Shown: in pieces, positions 44,031-52,265 of the stretch
Position numbering within the stretch: position 1 is the stretch's first letter
How the letters are laid out: each line of letters begins with the position of its first letter
Assembly: GCA_938036835.1 (NCBI GenBank)
Contig: CALHWB010000040.1
Location: 39,068-103,067 of the forward strand
DNA length: 64,000 nt
Direction: 5' to 3'
Source of the DNA: an uncultured Propionibacterium sp.
GTDB taxonomy: Bacteria; Actinomycetota; Actinomycetes; Propionibacteriales; Propionibacteriaceae
Notes under the pieces: generated by a model
The model's input: the letters and a program-made list of their open reading frames with translations, nothing else
Databases searched by the model: none
Told to the model about the DNA's origin: nothing
Program-made: the position numbers and the translations under genes

Positions 44031-45475
44031 CGGCCGCCTGGGTCTGCCAGGGCGCGCGCCAGCAACGGCCCGACCAGGGTGATATCGCCCGCACCGAGAG
44101 TCATGATCAGGTCGCCCGGGAGCATCAACCCTGCCAGAACATCCACCAGTTCCGCCTTATCAGGCACGTATCGTACGTCCGCAGCCCCATGCTCGCGGGC
44201 CGCCTGAGCGATCAACTCACCGCTCACTCCGGGTATCGGATCCTCGCGGGCACCATAGACATCGGTGATGACCACCACATCGGCCAGTGCCAGAGCCTGG
44301 CCGAACTCGGTGGCAAACTGTCGAGTACGGGAGTACAGATGCGGCTGGAAACAGGCCACCAGCCGGCCCTGCCCACGAGCGCGCGCTGCCGCGGTCAAGG
44401 CCGCCCGAAGCTCGGTCGGGTGGTGAGCATAGTCGTCGTAGATCCGGATCTCCTCGTCGGCAGACGCCTGCGGGGTCAGCCCAAACCGGCCAACCAATTG
44501 GAAGCGCCGCAGGGTGCCGGTGAAGCAACGAACACCCGCCAACAACGCCTCGGCGTCCAACGCCAGCAGCCGTCCCACCGCGAAGGCGGCCGTCGCGTTC
44601 GCCAAGTTGTAGCGACCGGGCAGCTGCAACTCCAGGGGCCAACTGCGTCCCTCGGCCCGCAACCAGGCCGCGGCGGTGGTGCCCCGTAGGGCGATATCGG
44701 TAAGCCGATATTCGGCATCGGCCGATTCACCATAGCCGATAACCCGGACCCGCCCGGAAGCTTGCAGTTTCTCGGCAAGCAGCCGAGCCCCGGCATCGTC
44801 CACATTGATCACCACCGCCGTCACGTCATCGGCAGTGGCAAACCGTTCGAATCCGGCCTGGTATGCCTGGGCGGTTCCCCAGTTATCGAGGTGATCCGGT
44901 TCCACGTTGGTGATCACCGCTATCCGAGTTGGGTACTGGAGGAAGCTGCCATCGGACTCGTCGGCCTCGACCACGAACAGGTGCCCGCCGCCCCGGTGCG
45001 AACTGACCCCGGTGGCTGCCAGCGGCGCGCCAATCACATAGGACGGATCGGCGCCAGCCGCCTGAAGCGACACCGCGCACATCCCACTAGTGGTGGTCTT
45101 GCCATGCGAACCGGCCACCGAGATGACCGTATCGCCGATCATCAGGGCGGCTAGGGCCGCGCTGCGATGCCAGACCCGCAAACCCAGTCGCTGGGCGGCC
45201 AGCAACTCGGGATTGTCCCCTCGGATGGCCGAGGAGACCACCACGGTGTCGACGCCATCCAGATGAGCTGGATCATGGCCGACCCAGGTGGTGATGCCGC
45301 TAGCGGCCAGCTGTCGCAGAGTGGGGGAGTCGCCGCGGTCACAGCCGCTGACCGCGCTGCCCAGCGTGTGATAGAAATCGGCGATACCGCTCATCCCCGC
45401 ACCGCCGATGGCAATGAAATGGATCGCGCCCACCCGGTCGGCGGGAATCACCGGAACCGTTGCCCGTAGACTCAC
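44027..45475 (-). CDS. murC: UDP-N-acetylmuramate--L-alanine ligase
   Basis: Adds L-alanine to UDP-MurNAc with ATP. The 482-aa Mur ligase has the N-terminal Rossmann motif IGGAGMSGIADF, the ATP loop SVAGSHGKTTTSGM, the carbamylated-lysine/metal region VVEADESDGSFL, and the C-terminal domain with YDDYAHHPTELRA. The GTG at 45475 overlaps the murG stop (GTGA). Part of the murD-ftsW-murG-murC-ftsQ run. Confidence 0.96.
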   Translation of the reverse strand: MSLRATVPVIPADRVGAIHFIAIGGAGMSGIADFYHTLGSAVSGCDRGDSPTLRQLAASGITTWVGHDPAHLDGVDTVVVSSAIRGDNPELLAAQRLGLRVWHRSAALAALMIGDTVISVAGSHGKTTTSGMCAVSLQAAGADPSYVIGAPLAATGVSSHRGGGHLFVVEADESDGSFLQYPTRIAVITNVEPDHLDNWGTAQAYQAGFERFATADDVTAVVINVDDAGARLLAEKLQASGRVRVIGYGESADAEYRLTDIALRGTTAAAWLRAEGRSWPLELQLPGRYNLANATAAFAVGRLLALDAEALLAGVRCFTGTLRRFQLVGRFGLTPQASADEEIRIYDDYAHHPTELRAALTAAARARGQGRLVACFQPHLYSRTRQFATEFGQALALADVVVITDVYGAREDPIPGVSGELIAQAAREHGAADVRYVPDKAELVDVLAGLMLPGDLIMTLGAGDITLVGPLLARALADPGGR

Positions 45476-46581
45476 TCTTTCACCCGACTCTGCTCCAATA
45501 TCACCCGGGCGACCCGATTGGCCGCTCCGGCTGGCATCAGCTGCTGGGCGGCCTGCGACATGACCGCCAACCGCTGCGGATCGCTGGTTCGTGAAGTGAC
45601 CTCGGCGACCAGCCGATCGGCGGCCAATTCCTCGTCGGGGACCAGCACTGCGGCGCCTGCAGCCACCACCGGACGCGCATTCAATCCCTGTTCGCCGTTA
45701 CCGATGGGTAGCGGCACCAGGATCGTGGGCAGTCCGACCACGGCGGTCTCCACCACCGTGCCGGCCCCCGAGCGGGCCAGCATCAGCGAAGCGGCCGCAT
45801 AGGCATCCGCCATGGCATCCACATAGCCGACCGGTCGGTAGCGGGCACCGGTGCGTTCATCGATCCGCCCCGCTGTGGTGTCGGAGAAGTTCTTCGGACC
45901 CCAGACGTGCAACACCTGGACCCCGGCAGCCAGCAACCGGTCGGTGGCATCGCAGATGGCGTTGTTCAGGCTGCGGGCACCCTGGGATCCGCCCGAGACC
46001 AGCAGGACCGGCAACTCGGGATCCAGGCCGAACTGCGCACGGCAGGCATGCTGCCGGCTCCGACGGCCGACCGCGGCAAGTTCGGCGATCTCCCGGCGAA
46101 CCGGCATACCTTCGAAACGGGCATTCGGCAGGGGGGTATCTGGAAAGGAAGTCAACACCGCAGCGGCGAATCGGGCGGCCACCTTGTTGGCCAGGCCGGG
46201 TAGCGCGTTTTGTTCCTGGATGACCACCGGGATACGCGCCCAGCGGGCGGCCAGATAGACCGGCATGGCGACATAACCGCCGAAGCCAACTACTATATCG
46301 GCGTTGACTCGGGCCAGGATACCACTCGCCGAGCGTACCGCCCCGGCCAGCCGCGGGGGCACCTTGAACAACTCGATGCCCACCTTGCGCGGCAACGGTA
46401 CCGGTGGGATGAGTTCCAGTCGCAGCCCGGCCTCCGGCACCACGCGGGTTTCCAGACCGCGCGGAGTACCCACACAGGTTATCTGGATATCGGGCTCGGC
46501 CTCCCGCAGCGCTTGGGCGGTGGCAATCAGGGGAGAGGTATGCCCTGCGGTGCCACCACCGGCCAGCACTACACTCACCAT
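45472..46581 (-). CDS. murG: UDP-GlcNAc--lipid I GlcNAc transferase MurG
   Basis: Makes lipid II from lipid I on the inner membrane face. The 369-aa GT-B protein has the N-terminal glycine loop VVLAGGGTAGHTSPLIA, VGFGGYVAMPVYLAA, the HEQN-type segment QEQNALPGLANKV, and the C-terminal UDP-GlcNAc site VSGGSQGARSLN with ARSGAGTVVE. The ATG at 46581 has GGAG upstream; the frame is open to 46659. Lies 46 nt after ftsW. Confidence 0.95.
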   Translation of the reverse strand: MVSVVLAGGGTAGHTSPLIATAQALREAEPDIQITCVGTPRGLETRVVPEAGLRLELIPPVPLPRKVGIELFKVPPRLAGAVRSASGILARVNADIVVGFGGYVAMPVYLAARWARIPVVIQEQNALPGLANKVAARFAAAVLTSFPDTPLPNARFEGMPVRREIAELAAVGRRSRQHACRAQFGLDPELPVLLVSGGSQGARSLNNAICDATDRLLAAGVQVLHVWGPKNFSDTTAGRIDERTGARYRPVGYVDAMADAYAAASLMLARSGAGTVVETAVVGLPTILVPLPIGNGEQGLNARPVVAAGAAVLVPDEELAADRLVAEVTSRTSDPQRLAVMSQAAQQLMPAGAANRVARVILEQSRVKE

Positions 46582-46627
46582 CGTTTGGCTCCGATCTGTC
46601 CTACCCCATATCCAAGTCTGGCATGTT

Positions 46628-47917
46628 TCAGTTCCGTGACCGCGACGGGCGCGGAACATCCAAAACGCTGGTCAGCCGGGGTGCCTTATGATCCGGTCCG
46701 GCGATCAGCAGTTTCGCCGCGGCCGGCTCCTGCCGGGCCGCACTCAGCAGCACCCCGACCGCTATCAGATTCGCCAGCAGGGCCGAACCGCCCTGGCTCA
46801 GGAAGGGCAGCGGCACCCCAACCACCGGCAGCATTCGCAAGACCACTAGGATATTCGTCAATGCCTGGCACATTAGCCAGGCGGTCATGCCGGCGGCAGC
46901 ATAGGACAGGAGGCGGTTAGTGCACCGGGCCGCGATCCGCAAGCCGGTGAAACCCAACACGAAGAACAGCGCCAGCACCGTCAAAGTGCCGAAGAGCCCG
47001 AACTCCTCACCCAACACCGCAAACACATAGTCGGTCTGGGCACCGTTGTACAGCCCACCCCACTTCTGCCGGGAAGCCCCCGGGCCAAGACCCCACCAGC
47101 CGCCCGAAGCCAACGCATAGATGGCGTTCATCGGCTGGTCCGAGGTGGCCTCCCCCGAACCCATGAAACTGAAGATGCGGCTCATCCGTTCGGGACTGAT
47201 CAACACCATGCCGGCCAGGCAGAGCACGGCAAACCCGCCAAGCGCGGCCAAGATACGCAGCGGGGCCCCCACAAACCACAGCATCGCCAGCATGATCATG
47301 CCAATGATCAGCGCGGTACCGACATCGCCTTGGACCAGGACCAGTCCCAGGACCACCCCAAAGCCAGCCAAGAAGGGGAACAGCATCCGGCGGGGATCAT
47401 TCAGTGTCTGAGTCCGGTTGGCCAATACCGCAGCCGCCCAACAGATCACCGCGGCCTTAGCGAACTCGGAAGGCTGAACGGTGCCCAATCCCTCGACATA
47501 CAGCCAGGATCGGTTGCCGTACAGGTCAAGACCCAGTGGGGTGAACACCAGGCACAGCAGCACGATGCTGACGATCAGTCCCACCCAGCCCAACACCGCC
47601 AGCATCGCCGCGTTGCGCCGCGACAGCCACCAGGCCACCGGGACGCCAATCGCCAGGAACACCAGTTGACGTACCAGGTAATAGTAGGAATCGCCATCGT
47701 AATTGACCGAGGACCACACCGAGGACGCCGACAACACCATCAGCACTCCAACGCCGACCAGCAAGGCGGTGGCCACCAGCATCAGGTAGTAGTCGGCCAG
47801 CGGATGGGATAGCGTCCGAGCCACCGGGCCGGTGCCTCTTGCCCCGATCGCGGTCAGGCCGCCGGACAACGGCAGGGTGCGCCGCCGACCACGATGGCGC
47901 ATGTCGATCACCGTCAC
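46628..47917 (-). CDS. ftsW: SEDS-family lipid II polymerase FtsW
   Basis: Septal peptidoglycan glycosyltransferase of the SEDS family that works with FtsI. The 429-aa protein has about ten transmembrane segments, with QPSEFAKAAVICWAAAVLA near residue 147, LVLVQGDVGTALIIG carrying the conserved aspartate, and the PFLSQGGSALLANLIAVG motif near the C terminus. The GTG at 47917 overlaps the murD stop (GTGA), so it is coupled to murD. Confidence 0.95.
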   Translation of the reverse strand: MTVIDMRHRGRRRTLPLSGGLTAIGARGTGPVARTLSHPLADYYLMLVATALLVGVGVLMVLSASSVWSSVNYDGDSYYYLVRQLVFLAIGVPVAWWLSRRNAAMLAVLGWVGLIVSIVLLCLVFTPLGLDLYGNRSWLYVEGLGTVQPSEFAKAAVICWAAAVLANRTQTLNDPRRMLFPFLAGFGVVLGLVLVQGDVGTALIIGMIMLAMLWFVGAPLRILAALGGFAVLCLAGMVLISPERMSRIFSFMGSGEATSDQPMNAIYALASGGWWGLGPGASRQKWGGLYNGAQTDYVFAVLGEEFGLFGTLTVLALFFVLGFTGLRIAARCTNRLLSYAAAGMTAWLMCQALTNILVVLRMLPVVGVPLPFLSQGGSALLANLIAVGVLLSAARQEPAAAKLLIAGPDHKAPRLTSVLDVPRPSRSRN

Positions 47918-49395
47918 CGATTGTCCCCTTTCAATCCCAGAGCGGTGACCGCGGCCGCAAAGTCATCCCCGCGGGCCTCATAGCCGCTCCACATATCCCG
48001 GCTGGCGCAACCCGGTGCAAGCAATACCGTGTCACCCGGCCGGGCAAACCGAGCGGCGGCGGCTACAGCGCTGATCATGGCATCAGTGTCGGTCCGATCG
48101 ATGATCTCGACCGGGATGCCGGGCGCGTGTCGAGCCAGCGTATCCGCGATCGCCTGCCGGTCCACCCCCAACAACACCGCCGCCCGCAGACGATGGGCAT
48201 GCCTGATCACCAGGTCGTCGAAGCTGGTCCCCTTGGCCTGCCCACCGGCAATCCATACCACCGGGTCGAAGGCCGTCAGCGAGGCATCGGCGGCATGCGG
48301 ATTGGTCGCCTTGGAATCGTCCACCCAATTGACCCCGGCATGTTCACCGACCGGAGCGATCCGATGCCCACCCAGTTGCAGATTGCGCAGGCCATCGGCT
48401 ACCGCACTCGCCGGGGCACCCAAGCTACGCGCCAGCCCCGCGGCGGCCAATGCATTGGCCACATTGTGTGGCGCCGCCGGTTGAACATCGGACAGCTTAG
48501 CCAGTGGCAACGCCGAATCCCGTCGTTGGGTGACGAAGGCCCGATCGACCAGCAGGTCGTCCACGATACCCAGCATGGAAATCGCCGGGGTGCCCAGTGT
48601 GAAGCCGATCGCCCGGGCGCCCTCGATCACCTCGGCCTCGGCGACCAATCGCTCGGTATGCGGTTCGGCAACATTGTAGATAGCCGCACGCTGGACATTG
48701 TGGTAGATGCGTGCCTTGTCGGCCACGTAGCCATCCATCGCATGCCCGGCCGGCTGGCCAGAGCCATACCACTCCAGATGGTCGGGGTGGATGTTCAAGA
48801 TCACCGCCGAATGCATCGCTAACGAGGACGCCCAGTGTAGTTGGAAGCTGGACAGTTCCACCGCGAACACGTCATAGGACACCTCGTCATTGATGGCCTC
48901 GATGATCGGCCGGCCGATATTGCCAACCGCGGCCGATCTCAGGCCCGCCGCCCGCAGTATCGAGTCCAGCATCTGAATGGTCGTGGTCTTGCCATTCGTC
49001 CCGGTGACGCCCAGCCAGGGCACCACCCGGTCGGGATACATCAGCCGCCAGGCCAGTTCCACATCCCCCCAGATGGGCACCCCGCTTCCGGCCGCCGCAG
49101 CCAGCAGCGGCTGGTCGGGTCGCCACCCCGGAGAGGCAATGACCAGATCGACCTCGACCGGCAGTGCCACGGTGCTACCGGGACCCAGCCGGACCTCGGC
49201 ATCCAACTGTTCCAGCAGCCCCGCCCGGTCGCGGTTGCGATCGGTCTCGGCTTCGTCCACTACCAATACCCGAGCACCCAATTCAATCAGCGCATCGGCG
49301 GCGGCAAAACCAGCACTGCCCAGACCGGCGACCAGCACGCGGGCCTGCGACCAGGGCGCGGTCCGGTCGGCGGTCGCCAACCATCGCAATGTCAT
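47914..49395 (-). CDS. murD: UDP-N-acetylmuramoylalanine--D-glutamate ligase
   Basis: Adds D-glutamate to UDP-MurNAc-L-Ala. The 493-aa product has the N-terminal Rossmann motif VLVAGLGSAGFAAA, the ATP loop GVTGTNGKTTTIQML, the metal/carbamate region VELSSFQLHW, NIHPDHLEWYG and the C-terminal DDSKATNPHAADASL. The ATG at 49395 has a strong AGGAGG; the frame remains open to 49467. Follows mraY by 46 nt. Confidence 0.96.
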   Translation of the reverse strand: MTLRWLATADRTAPWSQARVLVAGLGSAGFAAADALIELGARVLVVDEAETDRNRDRAGLLEQLDAEVRLGPGSTVALPVEVDLVIASPGWRPDQPLLAAAAGSGVPIWGDVELAWRLMYPDRVVPWLGVTGTNGKTTTIQMLDSILRAAGLRSAAVGNIGRPIIEAINDEVSYDVFAVELSSFQLHWASSLAMHSAVILNIHPDHLEWYGSGQPAGHAMDGYVADKARIYHNVQRAAIYNVAEPHTERLVAEAEVIEGARAIGFTLGTPAISMLGIVDDLLVDRAFVTQRRDSALPLAKLSDVQPAAPHNVANALAAAGLARSLGAPASAVADGLRNLQLGGHRIAPVGEHAGVNWVDDSKATNPHAADASLTAFDPVVWIAGGQAKGTSFDDLVIRHAHRLRAAVLLGVDRQAIADTLARHAPGIPVEIIDRTDTDAMISAVAAAARFARPGDTVLLAPGCASRDMWSGYEARGDDFAAAVTALGLKGDNR

Positions 49396-49441
49396 GGGAA
49401 TCCTCCTGGGGAAGTAGGAGTCGGTTTCGGATGCGGTGCGG

Positions 49442-50512
49442 CTATTGACCGAGCACCCATTGAGCATAGAACAGGCTCAGCCCGATCACGGCCGAGAGCC
49501 CGCAGATGATCCAGAAACGGATCACCACGGTCACCTCGTCCCAACCGAGCAATTCGAAATGATGGTGCAGTGGCGTCATTTTGAAAACCCGTTTGCCCTT
49601 GGTCAGTTTGAAATAGCCGACCTGGATCATCACCGAGATCGTTTCTAGAACGAACAGGAAGCCCAGTACCAGCAGCAATAGTTCGGTTCGGGTGACGACG
49701 GCCAGCCCACCCACAGCGGCACCCATCGCCAGCGAACCGGTATCGCCCAGGAAGATCTTCGCTGGCTTGGCGTTCCACCACAGAAAACCGAAACAGGCCG
49801 CGGCCAGGGCGGCCGAAATGACCGCGATGTCCCAGGGGTCACGCACCTCATAGCAGAACGGGCTACTGGTCGAACCCGGCCTGCACCACTGGTTTCGCTG
49901 CCAGATCGAGATCAAGGTGAACGAACCGAAGACCATCGCCAATGACCCGGTGGCCAGCCCGTCCAACCCGTCGGTCAGGTTGACCGCATTGGACGCCGCA
50001 ATGATGAGCAATGTCATCCAGACCACCGCCGCCACCACCGGCAGGCGCAACCAGTCGATATCCCGGGTAAACGAGATCGCCCGGGAGGCCGAGGTGACAC
50101 CATAGCCATCGGGGAGGAATACCGCGGCGGCCCCAAAAACCAATCCGATGGCCAACTGGCCCAGCAGCTTACCCCGGCCGGTCAGGCCGAGCGAACGCTT
50201 ATTGGTGATCTTGGTCCAATCGTCGATGAAGCCAAGCACTCCGGTGGACACCAGCAGGCCGAGCAACAGCAAACCGGAGTAGCTAGGTATCTCCCAGGTG
50301 GCCAGATGGGCCAGCGCATAGGCCAGCACCACCACCGAGACGATGACCACACCCCCCATCGTCGGGGTGCCCCGCTTAGACAGATGGGTGTTAGGACCGT
50401 CGTCGCGTACGAATTGACCATAGCCGCGTCGTACCAGGAAGCCGATGAACACCCTAGTACCGATGAGTGTTCCCAACAGCGCGACCACGCCGGCCGCGAT
50501 GATCAACTTCAC
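49442..50512 (-). CDS. mraY: Phospho-MurNAc-pentapeptide transferase MraY
   Basis: Transfers phospho-MurNAc-pentapeptide to undecaprenyl phosphate to make lipid I. The 356-aa membrane protein has ten predicted segments, the GTPTMGGVVIV motif, GFIDDWTKI, the catalytic NLTDGLDGLA and LGDTGSLAMG, and the MTPLHHHFELLGW loop. The GTG at 50512 has GGGAGGAA upstream. Its first codons overlap the stop of a small 74-aa ORF (GTGA), which sits where murF is expected. Confidence 0.95.
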   Translation of the reverse strand: MKLIIAAGVVALLGTLIGTRVFIGFLVRRGYGQFVRDDGPNTHLSKRGTPTMGGVVIVSVVVLAYALAHLATWEIPSYSGLLLLGLLVSTGVLGFIDDWTKITNKRSLGLTGRGKLLGQLAIGLVFGAAAVFLPDGYGVTSASRAISFTRDIDWLRLPVVAAVVWMTLLIIAASNAVNLTDGLDGLATGSLAMVFGSFTLISIWQRNQWCRPGSTSSPFCYEVRDPWDIAVISAALAAACFGFLWWNAKPAKIFLGDTGSLAMGAAVGGLAVVTRTELLLLVLGFLFVLETISVMIQVGYFKLTKGKRVFKMTPLHHHFELLGWDEVTVVIRFWIICGLSAVIGLSLFYAQWVLGQ

Positions 50513-50733
50513 GCCAGTTCCTCCCTGCCGGCCGGTTCGTCGGCCGCCACCGCGCAGCATGAGCCAGCGTAGACCCGGACACGCACGCCATATCCGCGGG
50601 CCCACTCTAGCGACTGCGCCCACCACACGCCCGCGACCAGACCGGCCAGTCCATCGGGGCCACCTGTCAGGAATGTTGCCCGCTGGTCGTTGCCACGAGC
50701 GCCGCGCCGAGCAGCCGACCCGATACCGCTCAT
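50509..50733 (-). CDS. Small ORF in the murF position, coupled to murE and mraY
   Basis: A 74-codon frame starts with an ATG that overlaps the murE stop (ATGA, with GAGG 6 nt upstream) and ends with a TGA that overlaps the mraY start (GTGA). The product, beginning MSGIGSAARRGARG and containing AGVWWAQSLEWARGYG, has no motif I recognise and does not show MurF features (no GTNGKT loop). Because both joints are typical of real genes in this operon it may be translated; it could be a remnant left by murF loss. No function is proposed. Confidence 0.45.
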   Translation of the reverse strand: MSGIGSAARRGARGNDQRATFLTGGPDGLAGLVAGVWWAQSLEWARGYGVRVRVYAGSCCAVAADEPAGREELA

Positions 50734-52265
50734 TGCTGCCTCGTGGCCCGGATCCGTTGCCATTGCCGCTGGGCCTCCCGTACATCATCGAAATCGATGA
50801 CCCGGTCAGCCAGCTGCTGAGTCTTCTCATGACCCTTGCCGAGAATCGCCACCACATCATCGGCCCCGGCGAGCTCCAACGCAATTCCGATTGCCGCATC
50901 GCGGTCCCCGCCATCGATCACCTCGACCCGGCCCATCCGGCTATCCGGCGGGGCCTCGGCCACCACCCGGCGAGCGCCCGCCATCACGGCCGCCCGGATC
51001 CGGGCGGGTTCCTCGGTGCGCGGGTTGTCGTCGGTGACCACCACCATGTCAGCTCCGCTCGCCGCGGCCGCCCCGATCGGGGCACGCTTCTCAGGATCCC
51101 GGTCACCGCCGGCGCCGACCACGGCCACCACCCGTCCGGTGAGCGCCTTGGTGTCCAACGCGGCCAGAGCGGAGGCCACCGCCTGCGGAGTGTGCGCGAA
51201 ATCGACATAGACCCTCGGGGCATCCGCGCCGATCAACAAGACCGGCTCCATTCGGCCGGGAATGACTGCATCGGCCAACGCCGGCAACGCGGCCTCGATG
51301 GCAACATCCGCCTGATCGAGCATCGCCAACGCGGTGGCCGCATTGCGTACGTTGTATTCCCCCGGCATGGCGATCTCCACGCGGTACTCGCCATCGGGGG
51401 TGGCCAGGTCGAAAGCCGAACCAGTGCGCAGCGGCCGCCAGCCAAGGATGCGGTACTGGGCAGGCGGGCCGAAGCCGACCCCGACCGCCGGCAGGCCCTG
51501 CTCGGCAGCCCGGGCCAACAGCCAACGGCCAGCGGGGTCATCGCTGTTCAGCACGGCACGACGAGCATAACCGGGGGTGAACAGTTCCGCCTTCGCGGCG
51601 AAATAGGCCTCCTCGGTGCGATGAAAGTCCAGATGGTCGCGGCCCAGGTTGGTGAAGCCGACCACGTCGAAGCAGATCCCCGATACTCGATGCAATGCCA
51701 GAGCATGCGAACTGACCTCCATCGCCATCGCCTGGGCGCCCTCGGCCACAAACCTGGCCAGCAATGCCTGCAGATCCGGGGACTCGGGTGTGGTCACCGT
51801 GGTGGTAGGCATCGGCAGCAGACGATCCCCCAATCGGAAGCCTAGGGTTCCCACGCTGGCCACCAACCGTCCGGTGGCGGCCAAACCTGCCGCCGTCAGC
51901 AGCACCGTGGTCGATTTACCGTTCGTGCCCGTCACCCCGAAGGTGACCATCCGCCGGGCGGGCTGACCATACGCCCGGGCAGATACCGCGGCCATCGCGG
52001 GACGCGGGTCGGCCACCTGAGCCACCGGCAGCCCGGTTTCCCGGGCCAGCGCGGCCCCGGCGGCATCGGTGAGGATCGCTACCGCACCCGCCGTGGCCGC
52101 CTGAGCGGCAAACTCGGCACCATGGCGGTGTTGACCCGGCAGGGCTACATACAGGTCACCGGGGCGTATCCGGCGCGAGTCGAGTCCCACCCCGGTGATC
52201 TCGGGATCAACCGACGGCAGTCTCGCCGACAGCCCAGCACACAATTGGGACAGCGTACCGGTCAT
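50730..52265 (-). CDS. murE: UDP-N-acetylmuramoyl-tripeptide synthetase MurE
   Basis: Adds the third amino acid (diaminopimelate or lysine) to UDP-MurNAc-L-Ala-D-Glu. The 511-aa product has the ATP loop GVTGTNGKSTTVLL, the carbamylated-lysine region AMEVSSHALALHR, NLGRDHLDFH and, in the C-terminal domain, VTDDNPRTEEPARI. The DNPR motif followed by a charged segment is the signature of the meso-diaminopimelate-specific form, although LL-diaminopimelate users in Propionibacteriales carry the same motif. The ATG at 52265 overlaps the ftsI stop (ATGA). It has normal length, so it is not fused to murF. Confidence 0.95.
   Translation of the reverse strand: MTGTLSQLCAGLSARLPSVDPEITGVGLDSRRIRPGDLYVALPGQHRHGAEFAAQAATAGAVAILTDAAGAALARETGLPVAQVADPRPAMAAVSARAYGQPARRMVTFGVTGTNGKSTTVLLTAAGLAATGRLVASVGTLGFRLGDRLLPMPTTTVTTPESPDLQALLARFVAEGAQAMAMEVSSHALALHRVSGICFDVVGFTNLGRDHLDFHRTEEAYFAAKAELFTPGYARRAVLNSDDPAGRWLLARAAEQGLPAVGVGFGPPAQYRILGWRPLRTGSAFDLATPDGEYRVEIAMPGEYNVRNAATALAMLDQADVAIEAALPALADAVIPGRMEPVLLIGADAPRVYVDFAHTPQAVASALAALDTKALTGRVVAVVGAGGDRDPEKRAPIGAAAASGADMVVVTDDNPRTEEPARIRAAVMAGARRVVAEAPPDSRMGRVEVIDGGDRDAAIGIALELAGADDVVAILGKGHEKTQQLADRVIDFDDVREAQRQWQRIRATRQQ

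Noticed and set aside
50513..50729. A short decayed murF fragment
   Set aside because: None of the frames shows MurF motifs (ATP loop, AYNANP-type or C-terminal segments), so I cannot say it derives from murF; the ORF is reported as unknown instead.
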